A DNA stretch of 37,840 nt from NCBI RefSeq assembly GCF_000723885.1, contig NZ_CCDG010000029.1, positions 1 through 37,840 of the forward strand. Direction: 5' to 3'. This stretch comes from Paenibacillus camerounensis. Its GTDB lineage: Bacteria; Bacillota; Bacilli; Paenibacillales; Paenibacillaceae. The notes under the pieces were generated by a model that searched no databases, was not told the DNA's origin, and worked only from the letters and a program-made list of their open reading frames with translations. Below, piece by piece: positions 15,374 to 24,415 of this stretch (its first letter is position 1; every line of letters starts with the position of its first letter). Both the position numbers and the translations under genes were made by a program.

Positions 15374-18300
15374 ATGCCTAAGAACGATAAACTCAAAAAA
15401 ATCCTCGTGATCGGCTCCGGTCCAATCGTCATCGGCCAGGCCGCCGAGTTCGACTATGCCGGCACACAGGCCTGCCAGGCCCTGAAAGAAGAAGGCGTGG
15501 AGGTTGTGCTGATTAACAGCAACCCGGCCACCATTATGACTGATACCAACATGGCTGATAAGGTCTATATTGAGCCAATCACCCTTGAGTTCGTGACAGG
15601 TATTATCCGCCAGGAGCGTCCGGACGGACTGCTGCCGACACTGGGCGGCCAGACCGGCTTGAACATGGCGGTTGAGCTGGCGCGTGCAGGCGTACTGGAA
15701 GCAGAGAACGTGAAGCTGCTGGGTACTCAGCTGCATTCGATCGAGAAGGCAGAGGACCGCGATCTGTTCCGCGAATTGATGCGTGAGCTGGATCAGCCGG
15801 TACCGGAAAGTATTATTATTACAACCGTAGATGAAGCAATGAGCTTCGCCGAGGAGATCGGCTTCCCGCTGATCGTACGTCCTGCTTATACACTGGGTGG
15901 AACAGGCGGCGGAATCTGTGATACTGCGGAAGAGCTGCGTGAGACAGTAAAAGCGGGTATCCGCTACAGCCCGATCGGCCAGTGTCTGGTCGAGAAGAGC
16001 ATCGCCGGCATGAAGGAAGTCGAATACGAAGTTATGCGTGACGCGAACGACAACTGTATCGTGGTCTGCAACATGGAGAACTTTGACCCTGTAGGTGTAC
16101 ATACTGGCGACAGTATCGTTGTAGCACCGAGCCAGACGCTCTCCGACCGTGAATACCAGATGCTGCGCAGCGCTTCACTTAAGATCATCCGTGCGCTGAA
16201 TATCGAAGGCGGCTGTAACGTGCAGTTCGCGCTTGATCCGCAGAGCTATCAATATTATGTAATTGAAGTAAATCCGCGTGTCAGCCGCTCTTCGGCGCTT
16301 GCCTCCAAGGCAACCGGCTATCCAATCGCTAAGATGGCAGCCAAAATCGCCCTCGGCTATACGCTCGACGAAATCGTTAACCCGGTTACCGGACAGACAT
16401 ATGCCTGCTTCGAGCCGACACTGGATTATATCGTCAGCAAAATCCCGCGCTGGCCGTTCGACAAGTTCACCTCGGCGAACCGCAAGCTGGGTACACAGAT
16501 GAAAGCGACCGGCGAAGTAATGGCGATCGGCCGTACCTTTGAAGAGTCGATCCACAAGGCAGTCCGTTCCCTGGAGATCGGAGTTCACCGCTTCCGTCTG
16601 CCGGGCGCCGAGCTGCTGGAAGACAGTGTGCTGCGTAACCGTCTGGCTAAAGCGGACGACGAGCGCCTGTTCCTGATCGCTGAAGCTTACCGCCGCGGCT
16701 ATCAGCTGCAGGAGATTCAGGATATTACGAATGTAGACTGGTGGTTCCTGTCCAAGATTGAAGGACTGGTGCAATTCGAGGATGTGCTGCGCAGTGAAGA
16801 GACACTGAGTGCTGAAACGCTGTATCAAGCGAAGCGCAAAGGCTTCACTGACCGGGCCATCGCCGAGATCCGTGCCGAAGGGCGTCCGGGCGGTGCTCAG
16901 ACGAAGGAAGCGGATGTACGCAGCCTGCGTCTTGCCCAAGGGCTGACACCGGTATTCAAGATGGTAGATACGTGCGCCGCTGAATTCGAAGCATCGACAC
17001 CGTACTACTACTCGACTTATGAAACAGAAAACGAAGTTATTCATTCCGACAAGCAGAAGGTTGTAGTACTCGGCTCCGGCCCGATCCGTATCGGCCAGGG
17101 GATTGAGTTCGACTACTCTACTGTTCACGCGGTATGGGCGATCCAGAACGCCGGCTATGAGGCCGTTATTATTAATAACAACCCGGAGACAGTGTCTACG
17201 GATTTCAATACTTCGGACCGGCTTTATTTTGAACCGCTGTTCTTCGAAGATGTAATGAACGTCATTGCCCAGGAGAATCCGATCGGGGTTATCGTGCAGT
17301 TCGGCGGCCAGACGGCCATCAACCTTGCTGCGCCGCTGGCGGCTGCCGGTGTGAACATCCTCGGAACCAGCCTGTCGAGCATCGATGAAGCTGAAGACCG
17401 CAAGCGGTTCGAAGCGCTGCTGGCCCGTCTGGATATCGCACAGCCGAAAGGCAAGACCGTAACCGATGCAAGCCAGGCGGTAGAAACAGCCCAGTCCCTC
17501 GGCTATCCGGTGCTGGTGCGTCCTTCTTATGTACTGGGCGGACGTGCGATGGAGATCGTGTATAACGACAATGAACTGATGACCTACATGGTTGAAGCGG
17601 TCAAAATCAATCCGGAGCATCCGGTGCTGATTGACCGTTACATGCTCGGCAAAGAGGTTGAGGTTGACGCGATCTGCGACGGTGAAACGGTTGTTATTCC
17701 GGGCATCATGGAGCATGTGGAGCGCGCAGGCGTCCACTCCGGTGACTCCATCGCCGTATATCCTCCGCAGTACCTGGATGAAGGCCTGAAGGAGAAGATC
17801 ACCGACATCACGATCAAAATTGCCAAAGAGCTGAAGACGATCGGTCTGGTTAACATCCAGTTCGTTATCTACCAGAACGAAGTGTATGTCATCGAAGTGA
17901 ATCCGCGCTCCTCGCGTACGGTTCCGTTCCTGAGCAAGGTAACCGGTATTCCAATGGCGAATCTGGCGACCAAAATTATTCTCGGCGGCAAGCTGAAGGA
18001 AGAGGGCTACACAGAAGGCCTCTGGCCGGAGAGCGACTACGTTTCGGTTAAAGTGCCGGTGTTCTCTTTTGCCAAGCTGCGCAGAGTTGAGCCTACCCTC
18101 GGACCTGAGATGAAATCGACCGGTGAGGTTATGGGCCGCGACAAGCTGTATGCCAAGGCGCTGTATAAAGGTCTGATCGGTGCAGGCATGAAAATTCCGG
18201 CAACCGGCGCGATCATCGTTACAGTAGCGGATAAAGACAAAGCTGAAGCGGTTGAGCTGATGAAGGGCTTCCATGCTATGGGCTACAAAATCATCGCTAC

Positions 18301-18595
18301 AGGCGGCACAGCGCAGGCGCTGGAGCAGTCCGGCCTGAACGTGATGAACGTCAATAAGCTGGATGAAGGCGAGCCTACGATCCTCGACCTGATCCGCAGC
18401 GGTCAAGCGAACTTCGTGTTTAACACCCTGACCAAGGGTAAAACACCTGAGCGTGACGGCTTCCGCATCCGCCGCGAAGCGGTTGAGAACGGCGTGGTAT
18501 GTATGACCTCGCTCGACACCGTAGCAGCGCTGCTGAAAATGCTGCAGACGATTAACTTCTCGTCACAGTCGATGCCCGCTTTTGTCGGACAATAA
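15374..18595 (+). CDS. carB: Carbamoyl-phosphate synthase large subunit
   Basis: ATP-dependent synthesis of carbamoyl phosphate from bicarbonate and ammonia. 1073 residues built from two homologous ATP-grasp halves, seen as duplicated motifs: [22 protein letters not shown] near the start and [20 protein letters not shown] near residue 560. The C-terminal MGS-like allosteric domain (about 930-1073) contains [15 protein letters not shown]; this is the UMP-sensing domain in other bacteria. AAAGGAG 10 bases before ATG, start 2 bases after carA. It lies fifth in the operon and is followed by two strong hairpins before pyrF. Confidence 0.97.
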   Translation: MPKNDKLKKILVIGSGPIVIGQAAEFDYAGTQACQALKEEGVEVVLINSNPATIMTDTNMADKVYIEPITLEFVTGIIRQERPDGLLPTLGGQTGLNMAVELARAGVLEAENVKLLGTQLHSIEKAEDRDLFRELMRELDQPVPESIIITTVDEAMSFAEEIGFPLIVRPAYTLGGTGGGICDTAEELRETVKAGIRYSPIGQCLVEKSIAGMKEVEYEVMRDANDNCIVVCNMENFDPVGVHTGDSIVVAPSQTLSDREYQMLRSASLKIIRALNIEGGCNVQFALDPQSYQYYVIEVNPRVSRSSALASKATGYPIAKMAAKIALGYTLDEIVNPVTGQTYACFEPTLDYIVSKIPRWPFDKFTSANRKLGTQMKATGEVMAIGRTFEESIHKAVRSLEIGVHRFRLPGAELLEDSVLRNRLAKADDERLFLIAEAYRRGYQLQEIQDITNVDWWFLSKIEGLVQFEDVLRSEETLSAETLYQAKRKGFTDRAIAEIRAEGRPGGAQTKEADVRSLRLAQGLTPVFKMVDTCAAEFEASTPYYYSTYETENEVIHSDKQKVVVLGSGPIRIGQGIEFDYSTVHAVWAIQNAGYEAVIINNNPETVSTDFNTSDRLYFEPLFFEDVMNVIAQENPIGVIVQFGGQTAINLAAPLAAAGVNILGTSLSSIDEAEDRKRFEALLARLDIAQPKGKTVTDASQAVETAQSLGYPVLVRPSYVLGGRAMEIVYNDNELMTYMVEAVKINPEHPVLIDRYMLGKEVEVDAICDGETVVIPGIMEHVERAGVHSGDSIAVYPPQYLDEGLKEKITDITIKIAKELKTIGLVNIQFVIYQNEVYVIEVNPRSSRTVPFLSKVTGIPMANLATKIILGGKLKEEGYTEGLWPESDYVSVKVPVFSFAKLRRVEPTLGPEMKSTGEVMGRDKLYAKALYKGLIGAGMKIPATGAIIVTVADKDKAEAVELMKGFHAMGYKIIATGGTAQALEQSGLNVMNVNKLDEGEPTILDLIRSGQANFVFNTLTKGKTPERDGFRIRREAVENGVVCMTSLDTVAALLKMLQTINFSSQSMPAFVGQ

Positions 18596-18608
18596 GATAT
18601 GAATACCA

Positions 18609-18665
18609 GGAACCGCCTGCGGGCGGTTCCATACAGGGAACGGTTTGCGTTAGCGCAGACCGTTC
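18609..18665 (+). promoter_or_regulatory. Two tandem hairpins in the carB-pyrF gap
   Basis: Hairpin 1: GGAACCGCC (18609-18617) / GGCGGTTCC (18622-18630), 9 bp perfect with a 4-base loop. Hairpin 2: GAACGGT..TGCG (18638-) / CGCA..ACCGTTC (to 18665), 11 bp with one mismatch and loop TTAG. Neither is followed by a T-run, so they are not ordinary terminators. They could stabilise or cut the message, or be a repeat insertion. Confidence 0.6.
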
Positions 18666-18715
18666 AACTGTGCCCGGGCAAGCAGATGATGAATGAAGGA
18701 GAGGGAGAACCACCT

Positions 18716-19498
18716 ATGGAACAGCAAATCCCAGAGCAGACAGAGCATGAGACGATTGGCCAGATTGCCAGACGGGATGAAATGGCCGGCAGACTGATGA
18801 TTCCGCTTGACTATCCGGATGCAGAATCGGCGCGGGTGCTTATAGATAAGCTGGAAGGCATTCCGTGCTACCTGAAGGTCGGCATGCAGCTGTTCTATGC
18901 AGCAGGGCCGGATTTTATCAGCGAGCTTAAGGAACGCGGTTACTCTGTCTTTTTGGATGTCAAAATGCACGATATCCCAAACACCGTCCGTGGCGGTGCT
19001 GAGAGCATCACCAGGCTCGGTGTAGATATGTTCAACGTGCATGCCTCCGGCGGCAAGACGATGATGGCCGCAGCGCTTGAGGGAGCCGCCAAGGCGGTCA
19101 GCCTGAATCCTTCGCTGCATATTCCGCTGATCATTGCGGTGACACAGCTTACAAGTACAAGCCAGGAAGTTATGAACGAAGAGATCGGCATTGCCGGGAA
19201 CGTAGAAGATACTGTAGTGCGTTATGCCAAGCTTACTGCTGAAGCCGGTTTGCATGGCGTAGTTGCTTCTCCGCAGGAGTCCGCAGCGATCGCAGCAGCC
19301 TGCGGTCCGAAATTCGTCACGGTAACACCGGGCATCCGTCCGGCAGGCTCCTCCCTGGATGACCAGTCCCGGGTAATGACACCTGGACAAGCTATCCGTC
19401 AGGGCAGCCACTTCCTGGTGATTGGCCGGCCGATTACCGCAGCCGCCGATCCGCGCGCAGCCGCACTATCTATTATTGAGGAGATGACACAAGCATGA
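18716..19498 (+). CDS. pyrF: Orotidine 5'-phosphate decarboxylase
   Basis: Decarboxylates OMP to UMP, the last step of the pathway. Open frame begins at 18599, but that extension crosses the two hairpins. ATG at 18716 has GGGAG 8 bases upstream and gives 260 residues, still about 20 longer than usual because of a polar N-terminal lead ([20 protein letters not shown]). The catalytic triad segment is [12 protein letters not shown] with D81, K83, D86, and the phosphate-binding end is [10 protein letters not shown] ... LVIGRPIT. An ATG at 18782 would give the minimal enzyme but has a weak ribosome site. It overlaps pyrE by 4 bases. Confidence 0.95.
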   Translation: MEQQIPEQTEHETIGQIARRDEMAGRLMIPLDYPDAESARVLIDKLEGIPCYLKVGMQLFYAAGPDFISELKERGYSVFLDVKMHDIPNTVRGGAESITRLGVDMFNVHASGGKTMMAAALEGAAKAVSLNPSLHIPLIIAVTQLTSTSQEVMNEEIGIAGNVEDTVVRYAKLTAEAGLHGVVASPQESAAIAAACGPKFVTVTPGIRPAGSSLDDQSRVMTPGQAIRQGSHFLVIGRPITAAADPRAAALSIIEEMTQA

Positions 19499-20136
19499 GT
19501 ACACTGTCTAATACAAGTAAGCAAGTTGCAGCCTATCTGCTGGAGATCGGGGCCGTTGCCCTGCGCCCGCAGGACCCGTTCACCTGGACCTCCGGCATCA
19601 AATCGCCGATCTATTGTGATAACCGTCTTACGATGTCCTTCCCGGAAGTGCGTAACTACATTGCAGGCGGCTTCGCAGAGCTGATTACAGCCAGCTATCC
19701 TGAAGCACAGGTTATTGCAGGCACAGCTACCGCGGGTATCCCGCATGCAGCCTGGGTATCCGACAAGCTGAATATGCCGATGGCTTACATCCGTGACAAG
19801 GCTAAGGGCCACGGCAAGCAGAACCAGATCGAAGGCAGCATCACTCCCGGCCAGAAGGTCATTGTAATCGAGGACCTGATCTCCACCGGCGGCAGCTCGA
19901 TCAAAGCAGCGCAGGCTGTGGAAGAGGCAGGCGGAGAGGTACTGGCTGTTCTCGCAATCTTCAGCTATGAGCTGGACCGTGCTACTGAGGCGTTCGCAGC
20001 AGCCGGTGTGCCGCTGCAGAGCCTGTCTAACTACACGACCCTGATTGATGTAGCCCTGAGCAAGGGGAAGATCGCAGAGAGCGATGTAGCGCTGCTGCAA
20101 TCTTGGCGCAAAGATCCGGCGTCGTTCGGAGTGTAA
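19495..20136 (+). CDS. pyrE: Orotate phosphoribosyltransferase
   Basis: Transfers ribose-phosphate from PRPP to orotate, giving OMP for PyrF. 213 residues. The PRPP loop is [15 protein letters not shown] at about 121-135. Also seen: [18 protein letters not shown] near the N-terminus and the flexible-loop segment [16 protein letters not shown]. Start overlaps the pyrF stop (ATGA), so translation is coupled. It is the last gene of the operon; a hairpin follows 20 bases later. Confidence 0.97.
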   Translation: MSTLSNTSKQVAAYLLEIGAVALRPQDPFTWTSGIKSPIYCDNRLTMSFPEVRNYIAGGFAELITASYPEAQVIAGTATAGIPHAAWVSDKLNMPMAYIRDKAKGHGKQNQIEGSITPGQKVIVIEDLISTGGSSIKAAQAVEEAGGEVLAVLAIFSYELDRATEAFAAAGVPLQSLSNYTTLIDVALSKGKIAESDVALLQSWRKDPASFGV

Positions 20137-20157
20137 GCTAATATATAATGTTTTAAC

Positions 20158-20202
20158 TGCGGGACTTGCGGCTTTCCGGTTATGAGAGCAGCAGGTCCCG
20201 CA
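20158..20202 (+). terminator. Hairpin at the end of the pyr operon
   Basis: Stem TGCGGGAC (20158-20165) / GTCCCGCA (20195-20202) with inner TGC/GCA pairing and a ~25-base loop. It is followed only by ATATTTATCTG, so it is a weak or Rho-assisted terminator. Confidence 0.5.
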
Positions 20203-20273
20203 TATTTATCTGTCATGATGGGGTATGCTATTAATGCAGCGCTGAATACCCGACTTCAAAGGAGACATCCATC

Positions 20274-20438
20274 ATGAACTGGATCTATTTTGCCAAGCTG
20301 TTCAGGACGAGATTTCAGGCGGGCTGTCTGGCCAAAAGGCTGGAGCAGGACGGCTGGATCTACGGCTACCATGACCCGCAGTTTGTAGAAATTTACCGTT
20401 CGCGGAAGGGCCGTTACGGGGTTCGTTTTTTACCCTAA
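20274..20438 (+). CDS. Small hypothetical protein (54 aa)
   Basis: ATG at 20274 is preceded by AAAGGAG with about 9 bases spacing. The product, beginning MNWIYFAKLFRTRFQAGCLA, is 54 residues, basic and aromatic-rich, with a central GWIYGYHDPQFVEIYRSRKG segment. There is no signal peptide or clear membrane span, though the first ten residues are hydrophobic. The good ribosome site and the codon usage similar to neighbours suggest a real gene. It lies 138 bases downstream of pyrE and ahead of the tRNA promoter. Function is unknown to me. Confidence 0.7.
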   Translation: MNWIYFAKLFRTRFQAGCLAKRLEQDGWIYGYHDPQFVEIYRSRKGRYGVRFLP

Positions 20439-20457
20439 GCAATTAACAAATTCATCC

Positions 20458-20487
20458 TTGACTTTATGGCCTTATTTAATGTATATT
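20458..20487 (+). promoter_or_regulatory. Probable promoter of the tRNA pair
   Basis: TTGACT (20458-20463), an 18-base spacer and TATATT (20482-20487), about 33 bases before the first tRNA. It is the only good promoter-like pair between the small gene and the tRNAs. Confidence 0.6.
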
Positions 20488-20519
20488 AACTATTGTCGCT
20501 GTTTGAATAAGTTTACTGA

Positions 20520-20599
<80 letters not shown>

Positions 20600-20639
20600 A
20601 TTCTTTTACAGCCCTTGTACATTCGGATACATTAGATCC

Positions 20640-20713
20640 GGGCCCTTAGCTCAGTTGGTCAGAGCGGTCGGCTCATAACCGATTGGTCACAGGTTCGAGT
20701 CCTGTAGGGCCCA
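20640..20713 (+). tRNA. tRNA with CAT anticodon, probably tRNA-Ile2 (lysidine type)
   Basis: Acceptor GGGCCCT/AGGGCCC, anticodon loop CTCATAA, T-arm ACAGG-TTCGAGT-CCTGT. The CAT anticodon allows elongator Met or Ile2. C4-G69 and C5-G68 in the acceptor stem, which favour the lysidine synthetase TilS in E. coli, and likeness to Bacillus and E. coli Ile2 sequences make Ile2 the better call. The 3' CCA is not encoded (A is followed by CTT), unlike the preceding tRNA. Confidence 0.85.
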
Positions 20714-20720
20714 CTTCACT

Positions 20721-20749
20721 AAACCCCATGCCTAGCAAGGGGTTTTTGC
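20721..20749 (+). terminator. Terminator after the tRNA pair
   Basis: AAACCCC (20721-20727) / GGGGTTT (20739-20745), followed by more T residues (TTTGC). Confidence 0.85.
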
Positions 20750-20818
20750 TTTGTTTAGAGTTGTTTGTGGTCTTAATCCCTCATGTATAGTAATATTTTG
20801 TAAATAAGGAGGCGTTGG

Positions 20819-21100
20819 ATGAAGGAGATCTTGAAGAGGCTAAGCTTATGGTTACCGTTGTTATCCCTGCTAATCTGTCTTCACAATCTATCAGGGGCCG
20901 ACGATAAAAACCTGCTGCTGTTTCTGACAAATCCGTTGCTCCTATGGTTTAATCCGCAGCTGACTGATTTACATTATTCAATGAAAAACGAGACTACGTT
21001 CCAGTTTGTTTTGTACGGGATACACTTTTTCTCGTGGCTCTTATTTGGTCTTACAGCAGATTTGTTGTACTCCCGATATAAATCCAGAAGCAATGGATAA
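20819..21100 (+). CDS. Small membrane protein (93 aa)
   Basis: ATG has a strong AAGGAGG 7 bases upstream. The product has an N-terminal hydrophobic segment after MKEILKRLSL (residues about 10-25) that could be a signal anchor, a middle polar stretch and a second membrane segment near residues 66-86 (FVLYGIHFFSWLLFGLTADLLY). Codon use is more AT-rich than in the pyr operon. It is 23 bases upstream of another short membrane protein gene and probably in the same transcript. No family recognised. Confidence 0.7.
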   Translation: MKEILKRLSLWLPLLSLLICLHNLSGADDKNLLLFLTNPLLLWFNPQLTDLHYSMKNETTFQFVLYGIHFFSWLLFGLTADLLYSRYKSRSNG

Positions 21101-21123
21101 TTCAGAATAAAGGTGGTGACGGT

Positions 21124-21318
21124 TTGTACGTTTGGTTGTATCTTATTCTTCCGCTGTCCTGTGTGCTGTTTCTTTATAACTGTTTTGCCTTATTCAAAAA
21201 GATCCATCAGGGCAAGAACCTGTCCATCCGTAACATTATATTTGCTTCAATAGCGCTCTACCTGATGATTTTTATTCCTGCTTTGTTAATTGCAGCGGAG
21301 GCGGGCAGAGCATACTAA
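21124..21318 (+). CDS. Small two-span membrane protein (64 aa)
   Basis: Starts at TTG 21124 with AAAGGTGGTG just upstream. Two hydrophobic segments, residues 3-24 (VWLYLILPLSCVLFLYNCF) and 39-58, are separated by a basic loop KKIHQGKNLSIRN. Its end (LIAAEAGRAY) runs into a decayed minus-strand gene. Probably expressed with the preceding membrane protein gene. Function unknown. Confidence 0.55.
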   Translation: MYVWLYLILPLSCVLFLYNCFALFKKIHQGKNLSIRNIIFASIALYLMIFIPALLIAAEAGRAY

Positions 21319-21692
21319 AGAAAAAATTAGAGTTTCAAATCTTGTTTCGGGCATAGTCCTCCAATACTTTGCGATTCTTGTGATCAAATCACCATTTTTT
21401 TCACGTGCTGTAGCATTATCAGGTATATGGAAGCCCCACAGCGCCGAAACCGTCGATTGCTCCATCCTCAAGTGTAAGCCGCTCATCATGAAAAACTGCG
21501 GTCAGCAGATTTTCGGCACCTACAAAAAATACAGGGTACTTAGTAGTCTTAAAAAAGCTTTTATATTCTGCGCCTGCGGCCTCCTCAAAATGCTCATGCA
21601 TGATAAGTAACCCGTCAAATGCCCCGGGACCGGCTGAAGCTATGTTTTCCAGGTTATCTGTAATAAAAGTAACATTTCGGATGGTATCTACT
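21319..21692 (-). pseudogene. Decayed gene, truncated and frameshifted, unknown family
   Basis: On the minus strand a protein-like reading runs from about 21692 (VDTIRNVTFITDNLENIASA) through GPGAFDGLLIMHEHFEEAAG to a stop at 21419. The apparent continuation (NATAREKNGDLITRIAKYWR) is in another frame ending near 21286. The first part lacks a start codon: its N-terminal end abuts the terminator of the next gene. The most natural reading is a gene that has lost its beginning and suffered a frameshift near 21425. I do not recognise the family. Confidence 0.5.
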
Positions 21693-21713
21693 AAAAAAAG
21701 CCCGCCGGGGGCT
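21693..21713 (-). terminator. Terminator of the zinc-ribbon gene
   Basis: Read on minus: AGCCC / GGGCT stem with loop CCGGC, followed by TTTTTTT. It overlaps the stop codon of the minus-strand zinc-ribbon gene. Confidence 0.75.
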
Positions 21714-21904
21714 CAAAACTTTTCAGGATTCTCAATTTTCATCGAGGCAATTTCGCCGCATCTTTTACAGAACGTGTAGATCACTCCCGAGCCTAAGGAA
21801 AAGGCCTTGTTAATCGGCATCACCCTGGCATAACCATTATTTAGCTTACCTTTGACGAATTCCGTTCTTCCGCATGCTTTACAGGCTGGCTGTGCTTGGT
21901 TCAT
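21713..21904 (-). CDS. Small zinc-ribbon protein (63 aa)
   Basis: Two Cys pairs, ACKACG near the N-terminus and FCKRCG near residue 48, form a zinc ribbon separated by about 35 residues. Start is taken as ATG 21904 because GGGGTGG lies 5 bases upstream; the GTG at 21913 overlaps that site. The middle (NNGYARVMPINKAFSLGSGV) is unlike classical ribosomal ribbons. Single-gene unit with its own terminator. It might bind nucleic acid or protein; the function is not known. Confidence 0.75.
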   Translation of the reverse strand: MNQAQPACKACGRTEFVKGKLNNGYARVMPINKAFSLGSGVIYTFCKRCGEIASMKIENPEKF

Positions 21905-22027
21905 CTTATCCACCCCACAGTACGTATTTCTAATTGTATACGCTGAGTTTAGTAATTAAGTTTCATGAAGGTGTGAAGCTGGAGAATGATATTATTCTAA
22001 TGAAATTTAGAGAGGGGCGACAACAGG

Positions 22028-23086
22028 ATGAAAATGCATACAGACCCCCGGGGGGAAGCGTACAGGCAGGTAATCGACTTAGGGATACAGAATACTGAAT
22101 GGTTTGTGCTGGGGGAGAAATTTTCGACTGAACCCGGGGTGGATACATCAGCAAGAGAGCGATACGCACCAGTCTTAAATAACTTGAAGCCTTACCTTGT
22201 GAAGACCATTGTCATTCAGGACAAGGATACGGAAGAAATGATGAAAGAACTTGGTACGCTCAGAAATACATACCACAGTCACGCCTTCTACGGATCAGGT
22301 ACGTACTATTTCTACCGTTGCTGTGAAGAGAGCGGGAATGTTCTGAAGCAAGCAGCCAACCGGTTGGCGGACTGGATGTATCCCATGCTGCCGGAAGACT
22401 TGTGTTTTCTCAAAAAAGAAGGCGGGGATTATCTCTACTCAGTCGTGCATGAACGCATCTATGGCATGGAAGTGACGGAGGAGGAGGCAGCAGGGCTGAT
22501 GAGTCGCATTACAGGGCTCTTCATGGAGCTTGCGGCGCACAGTGAGCTGGACTGTCTGCTGGAGGATGCCATCAGGCATAGAACGGATAAGCTGTACATC
22601 AGCGGACACAGGCTGACGGAGCTGCCTGAGCGGATAAGGGAGCTTGGCGGGCTGCGGGAGCTGGAGATTTTTGAGCAGGATCTGTACCGTCTGCCGGACG
22701 GGCTGTTTGAACTGGAAAAGCTGGAGCGTCTAATCATCATGACAGCTGATCTGCAAGAGATTCCGGCATCCATAAGCAGGCTGAAAAACCTGAAGGAGCT
22801 AACCATTCAATGTGCCAGCTCAGACCGTCCGGTGCCAGGTTACCGACCTGTACCTAAAGAACAGATTAGCCTAAACCGTATTCCGCCGGAGATCGGAGAG
22901 CTGGAGCAGCTGGAGCGGCTCACCATACATTACACCGCGATCCGCGGGCTGCCGTCCGAAATGGCGAAGCTGAAGAAGCTGCAGGTCCTGGATCTTGGGA
23001 TGTGCATGATTCCTGAGAAGCCGGACTTTGTGCAGGAGATGCAGCAGCTGAAGTATATCAATCTGTCGCAGAACTCTTTATGGTGA
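22028..23086 (+). CDS. Leucine-rich repeat protein
   Basis: 352 residues, no signal peptide, so probably cytosolic. Residues 1-190 form an unidentified domain containing HSHAFYGSGTYYFYRCCEES and LPEDLCFLKKEGGDYLYSVV. Residues ~190-352 are leucine-rich repeats with the pattern LTELPERIRELGGLRELEIF, LYRLPDGLFELEKLERLIIM, LQEIPASISRLKNLKELTIQ, close to the bacterial LPxxIxxLxxLxxL type that gives a protein-binding solenoid. The last repeats (QLKYINLSQNSLW) end without a capping domain. AGAGGGGCG precedes ATG. Partner unknown. Confidence 0.8.
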   Translation: MKMHTDPRGEAYRQVIDLGIQNTEWFVLGEKFSTEPGVDTSARERYAPVLNNLKPYLVKTIVIQDKDTEEMMKELGTLRNTYHSHAFYGSGTYYFYRCCEESGNVLKQAANRLADWMYPMLPEDLCFLKKEGGDYLYSVVHERIYGMEVTEEEAAGLMSRITGLFMELAAHSELDCLLEDAIRHRTDKLYISGHRLTELPERIRELGGLRELEIFEQDLYRLPDGLFELEKLERLIIMTADLQEIPASISRLKNLKELTIQCASSDRPVPGYRPVPKEQISLNRIPPEIGELEQLERLTIHYTAIRGLPSEMAKLKKLQVLDLGMCMIPEKPDFVQEMQQLKYINLSQNSLW

Positions 23087-23119
23087 GGAAGACATTCTAC
23101 TAAAGAATTGAGGTATTGT

Positions 23120-23356
23120 ATGCTGAAAAAGGTCTGGAGTAACAATCCGCGTTGGTTTACCGTTTTATGGGCAGTTACAATTACTGCGTACATATGCTTA
23201 ATGCTGTTCCGTGGAACGGAACAAATCATGACTGGCCTTATGGCTATGTTGTTTACCATAGCCGGGCTTCGCGACTGGAACAGGCTGCGTAAGCTTGCGG
23301 TGTTCTCTTACAGTCTGGCCGCCGTTTTTCTGGTAATTTGTTTAATTAATCTATAG
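23120..23356 (+). CDS. Small membrane protein (78 aa)
   Basis: ATG 23120 (MLKKVWSNNPRWF) with GAGG 6 bases upstream is preferred to 23108. Two or three hydrophobic segments: VLWAVTITAYICLMLF, IMTGLMAMLFTIAGL and VFSYSLAAVFLVICLINL. It starts 33 bases after the LRR gene and may be cotranscribed with it; a clear terminator follows. Function unknown. Confidence 0.65.
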   Translation: MLKKVWSNNPRWFTVLWAVTITAYICLMLFRGTEQIMTGLMAMLFTIAGLRDWNRLRKLAVFSYSLAAVFLVICLINL

Positions 23357-23386
23357 CACCTGATCAATAAAACCGTAACACAGCAA

Positions 23387-23420
23387 AGCAGCCCGCCAAT
23401 AAGGCAGGGCTGCTGTATAT
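23387..23420. terminator. Terminator between convergent genes
   Basis: Perfect AGCAGCCC (23387-23394) / GGGCTGCT (23407-23414) stem with a 12-base loop. It lies between the small membrane protein gene and the minus-strand anti-sigma gene. The T-run is poor on plus (GTATATT), and on minus GCTTTGC follows. Confidence 0.6.
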
Positions 23421-23458
23421 TATCCGGCTTCGCCCGTTGCCGCGGGTTCTCGCCATCC

Positions 23459-24415
23459 TTATGGAGTCATGCTGTCCCACAGTGCCTGGAACGCACCTGA
23501 TTCTAATTCAAAGAATACCGGTGCGTTGCCGTAGCGTACAAGCCCCTGTCCGAAGAGTACCAGTTGAACCTGAACCTTGTCTTCCAGCTCCAGATAGACA
23601 ATTTTGCGGTCTTCACTCTCGTAGATGCCTTGCTCTATCAGCGGCTCAGCGGCTAACGGTTTGGCAGCCTCAAGTGCGCTCAGGAAGCCGTCAAGGACCT
23701 CGCCGCCTGCAAGCGGTGCATACTGCTGCTGTCCGTTGTTCCAGCTGTCGAAGCTTTCCCACCGGGCAGAGGCAATCCGGCCCTCGAGATTCAGCTCACC
23801 GAGCAGGTCGGCGCCGCTGTTAACGGTAATGCCGTTGGTATGCTCATACAGATCAGCGAATGCCTGGCCGTCAATTTCCATGTAGGACATAATCAGGAAG
23901 CCGGAACCGTAGCCCTTTACAGTATAGATATCAGCCACGCCGATGTTGGAGGACAGTTCAGTGTAGCCATCCTTGCCGGTCCATTCGTCAATACCGCCTG
24001 TAGTTGTTCCGAGCTTATCGCCGCGCAGGGCAGTGAGATCGGCAGCTTCCATCCGCGTTAGGGTTTGTGTATACACATTCCCTTCATATACAACCAGAGG
24101 AATCATGCTTGCCTGAACCTGGGCGTTCGGATCCGGGAGCTCTACCTTAGGAATGGTAATGCCCGTTCCCGGGTCTACCTGGGCAACCTGCGCAGGTGCC
24201 GCAGGGCCATTGATCTGCTGCCAGATATTCGGCCCGGCGATACCGATGCCGGCAGCGATTACGAGGCTTGCCGCGATGTACATCGTTTTGCGCGGACGTT
24301 TCCGTTCCTGCTGCTGCTGTTCCATTTTACTGATCAATCTGTTTTTTGTATTTTCACTTGGTTTCATAGTATCCACCGCTTTCTTATATTGTTGGCGAAA
24401 CTGATCTTCATTCAC
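23459..24415 (-). CDS. Membrane-anchored anti-sigma factor-like protein
   Basis: 318 residues. An N-terminal cytoplasmic segment of ~44 residues is rich in charged residues and Gln (MEQQQQERKRPRK). One membrane span follows at about 45-62 (MYIAASLVIAAGIGIAGPNIW), then a large extracellular domain with Pro/Ala-rich linker and beta-rich body. Its start overlaps the stop of the ECF sigma gene by 4 bases, the typical layout of a sigma factor and its membrane-bound inhibitor. No ZAS His-Cys motif is visible in the cytoplasmic part. The external domain would sense the signal; ligand unknown. Confidence 0.8.
   Translation of the reverse strand: MNEDQFRQQYKKAVDTMKPSENTKNRLISKMEQQQQERKRPRKTMYIAASLVIAAGIGIAGPNIWQQINGPAAPAQVAQVDPGTGITIPKVELPDPNAQVQASMIPLVVYEGNVYTQTLTRMEAADLTALRGDKLGTTTGGIDEWTGKDGYTELSSNIGVADIYTVKGYGSGFLIMSYMEIDGQAFADLYEHTNGITVNSGADLLGELNLEGRIASARWESFDSWNNGQQQYAPLAGGEVLDGFLSALEAAKPLAAEPLIEQGIYESEDRKIVYLELEDKVQVQLVLFGQGLVRYGNAPVFFELESGAFQALWDSMTP

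Noticed and set aside
16175..18406. 743-residue minus frame inside carB
   Set aside because: Opposite-strand shadow of a strongly biased gene; the true product is CarB.
21290..21610. 106-residue plus frame
   Set aside because: No ribosome site, and it runs antisense to the decayed gene.
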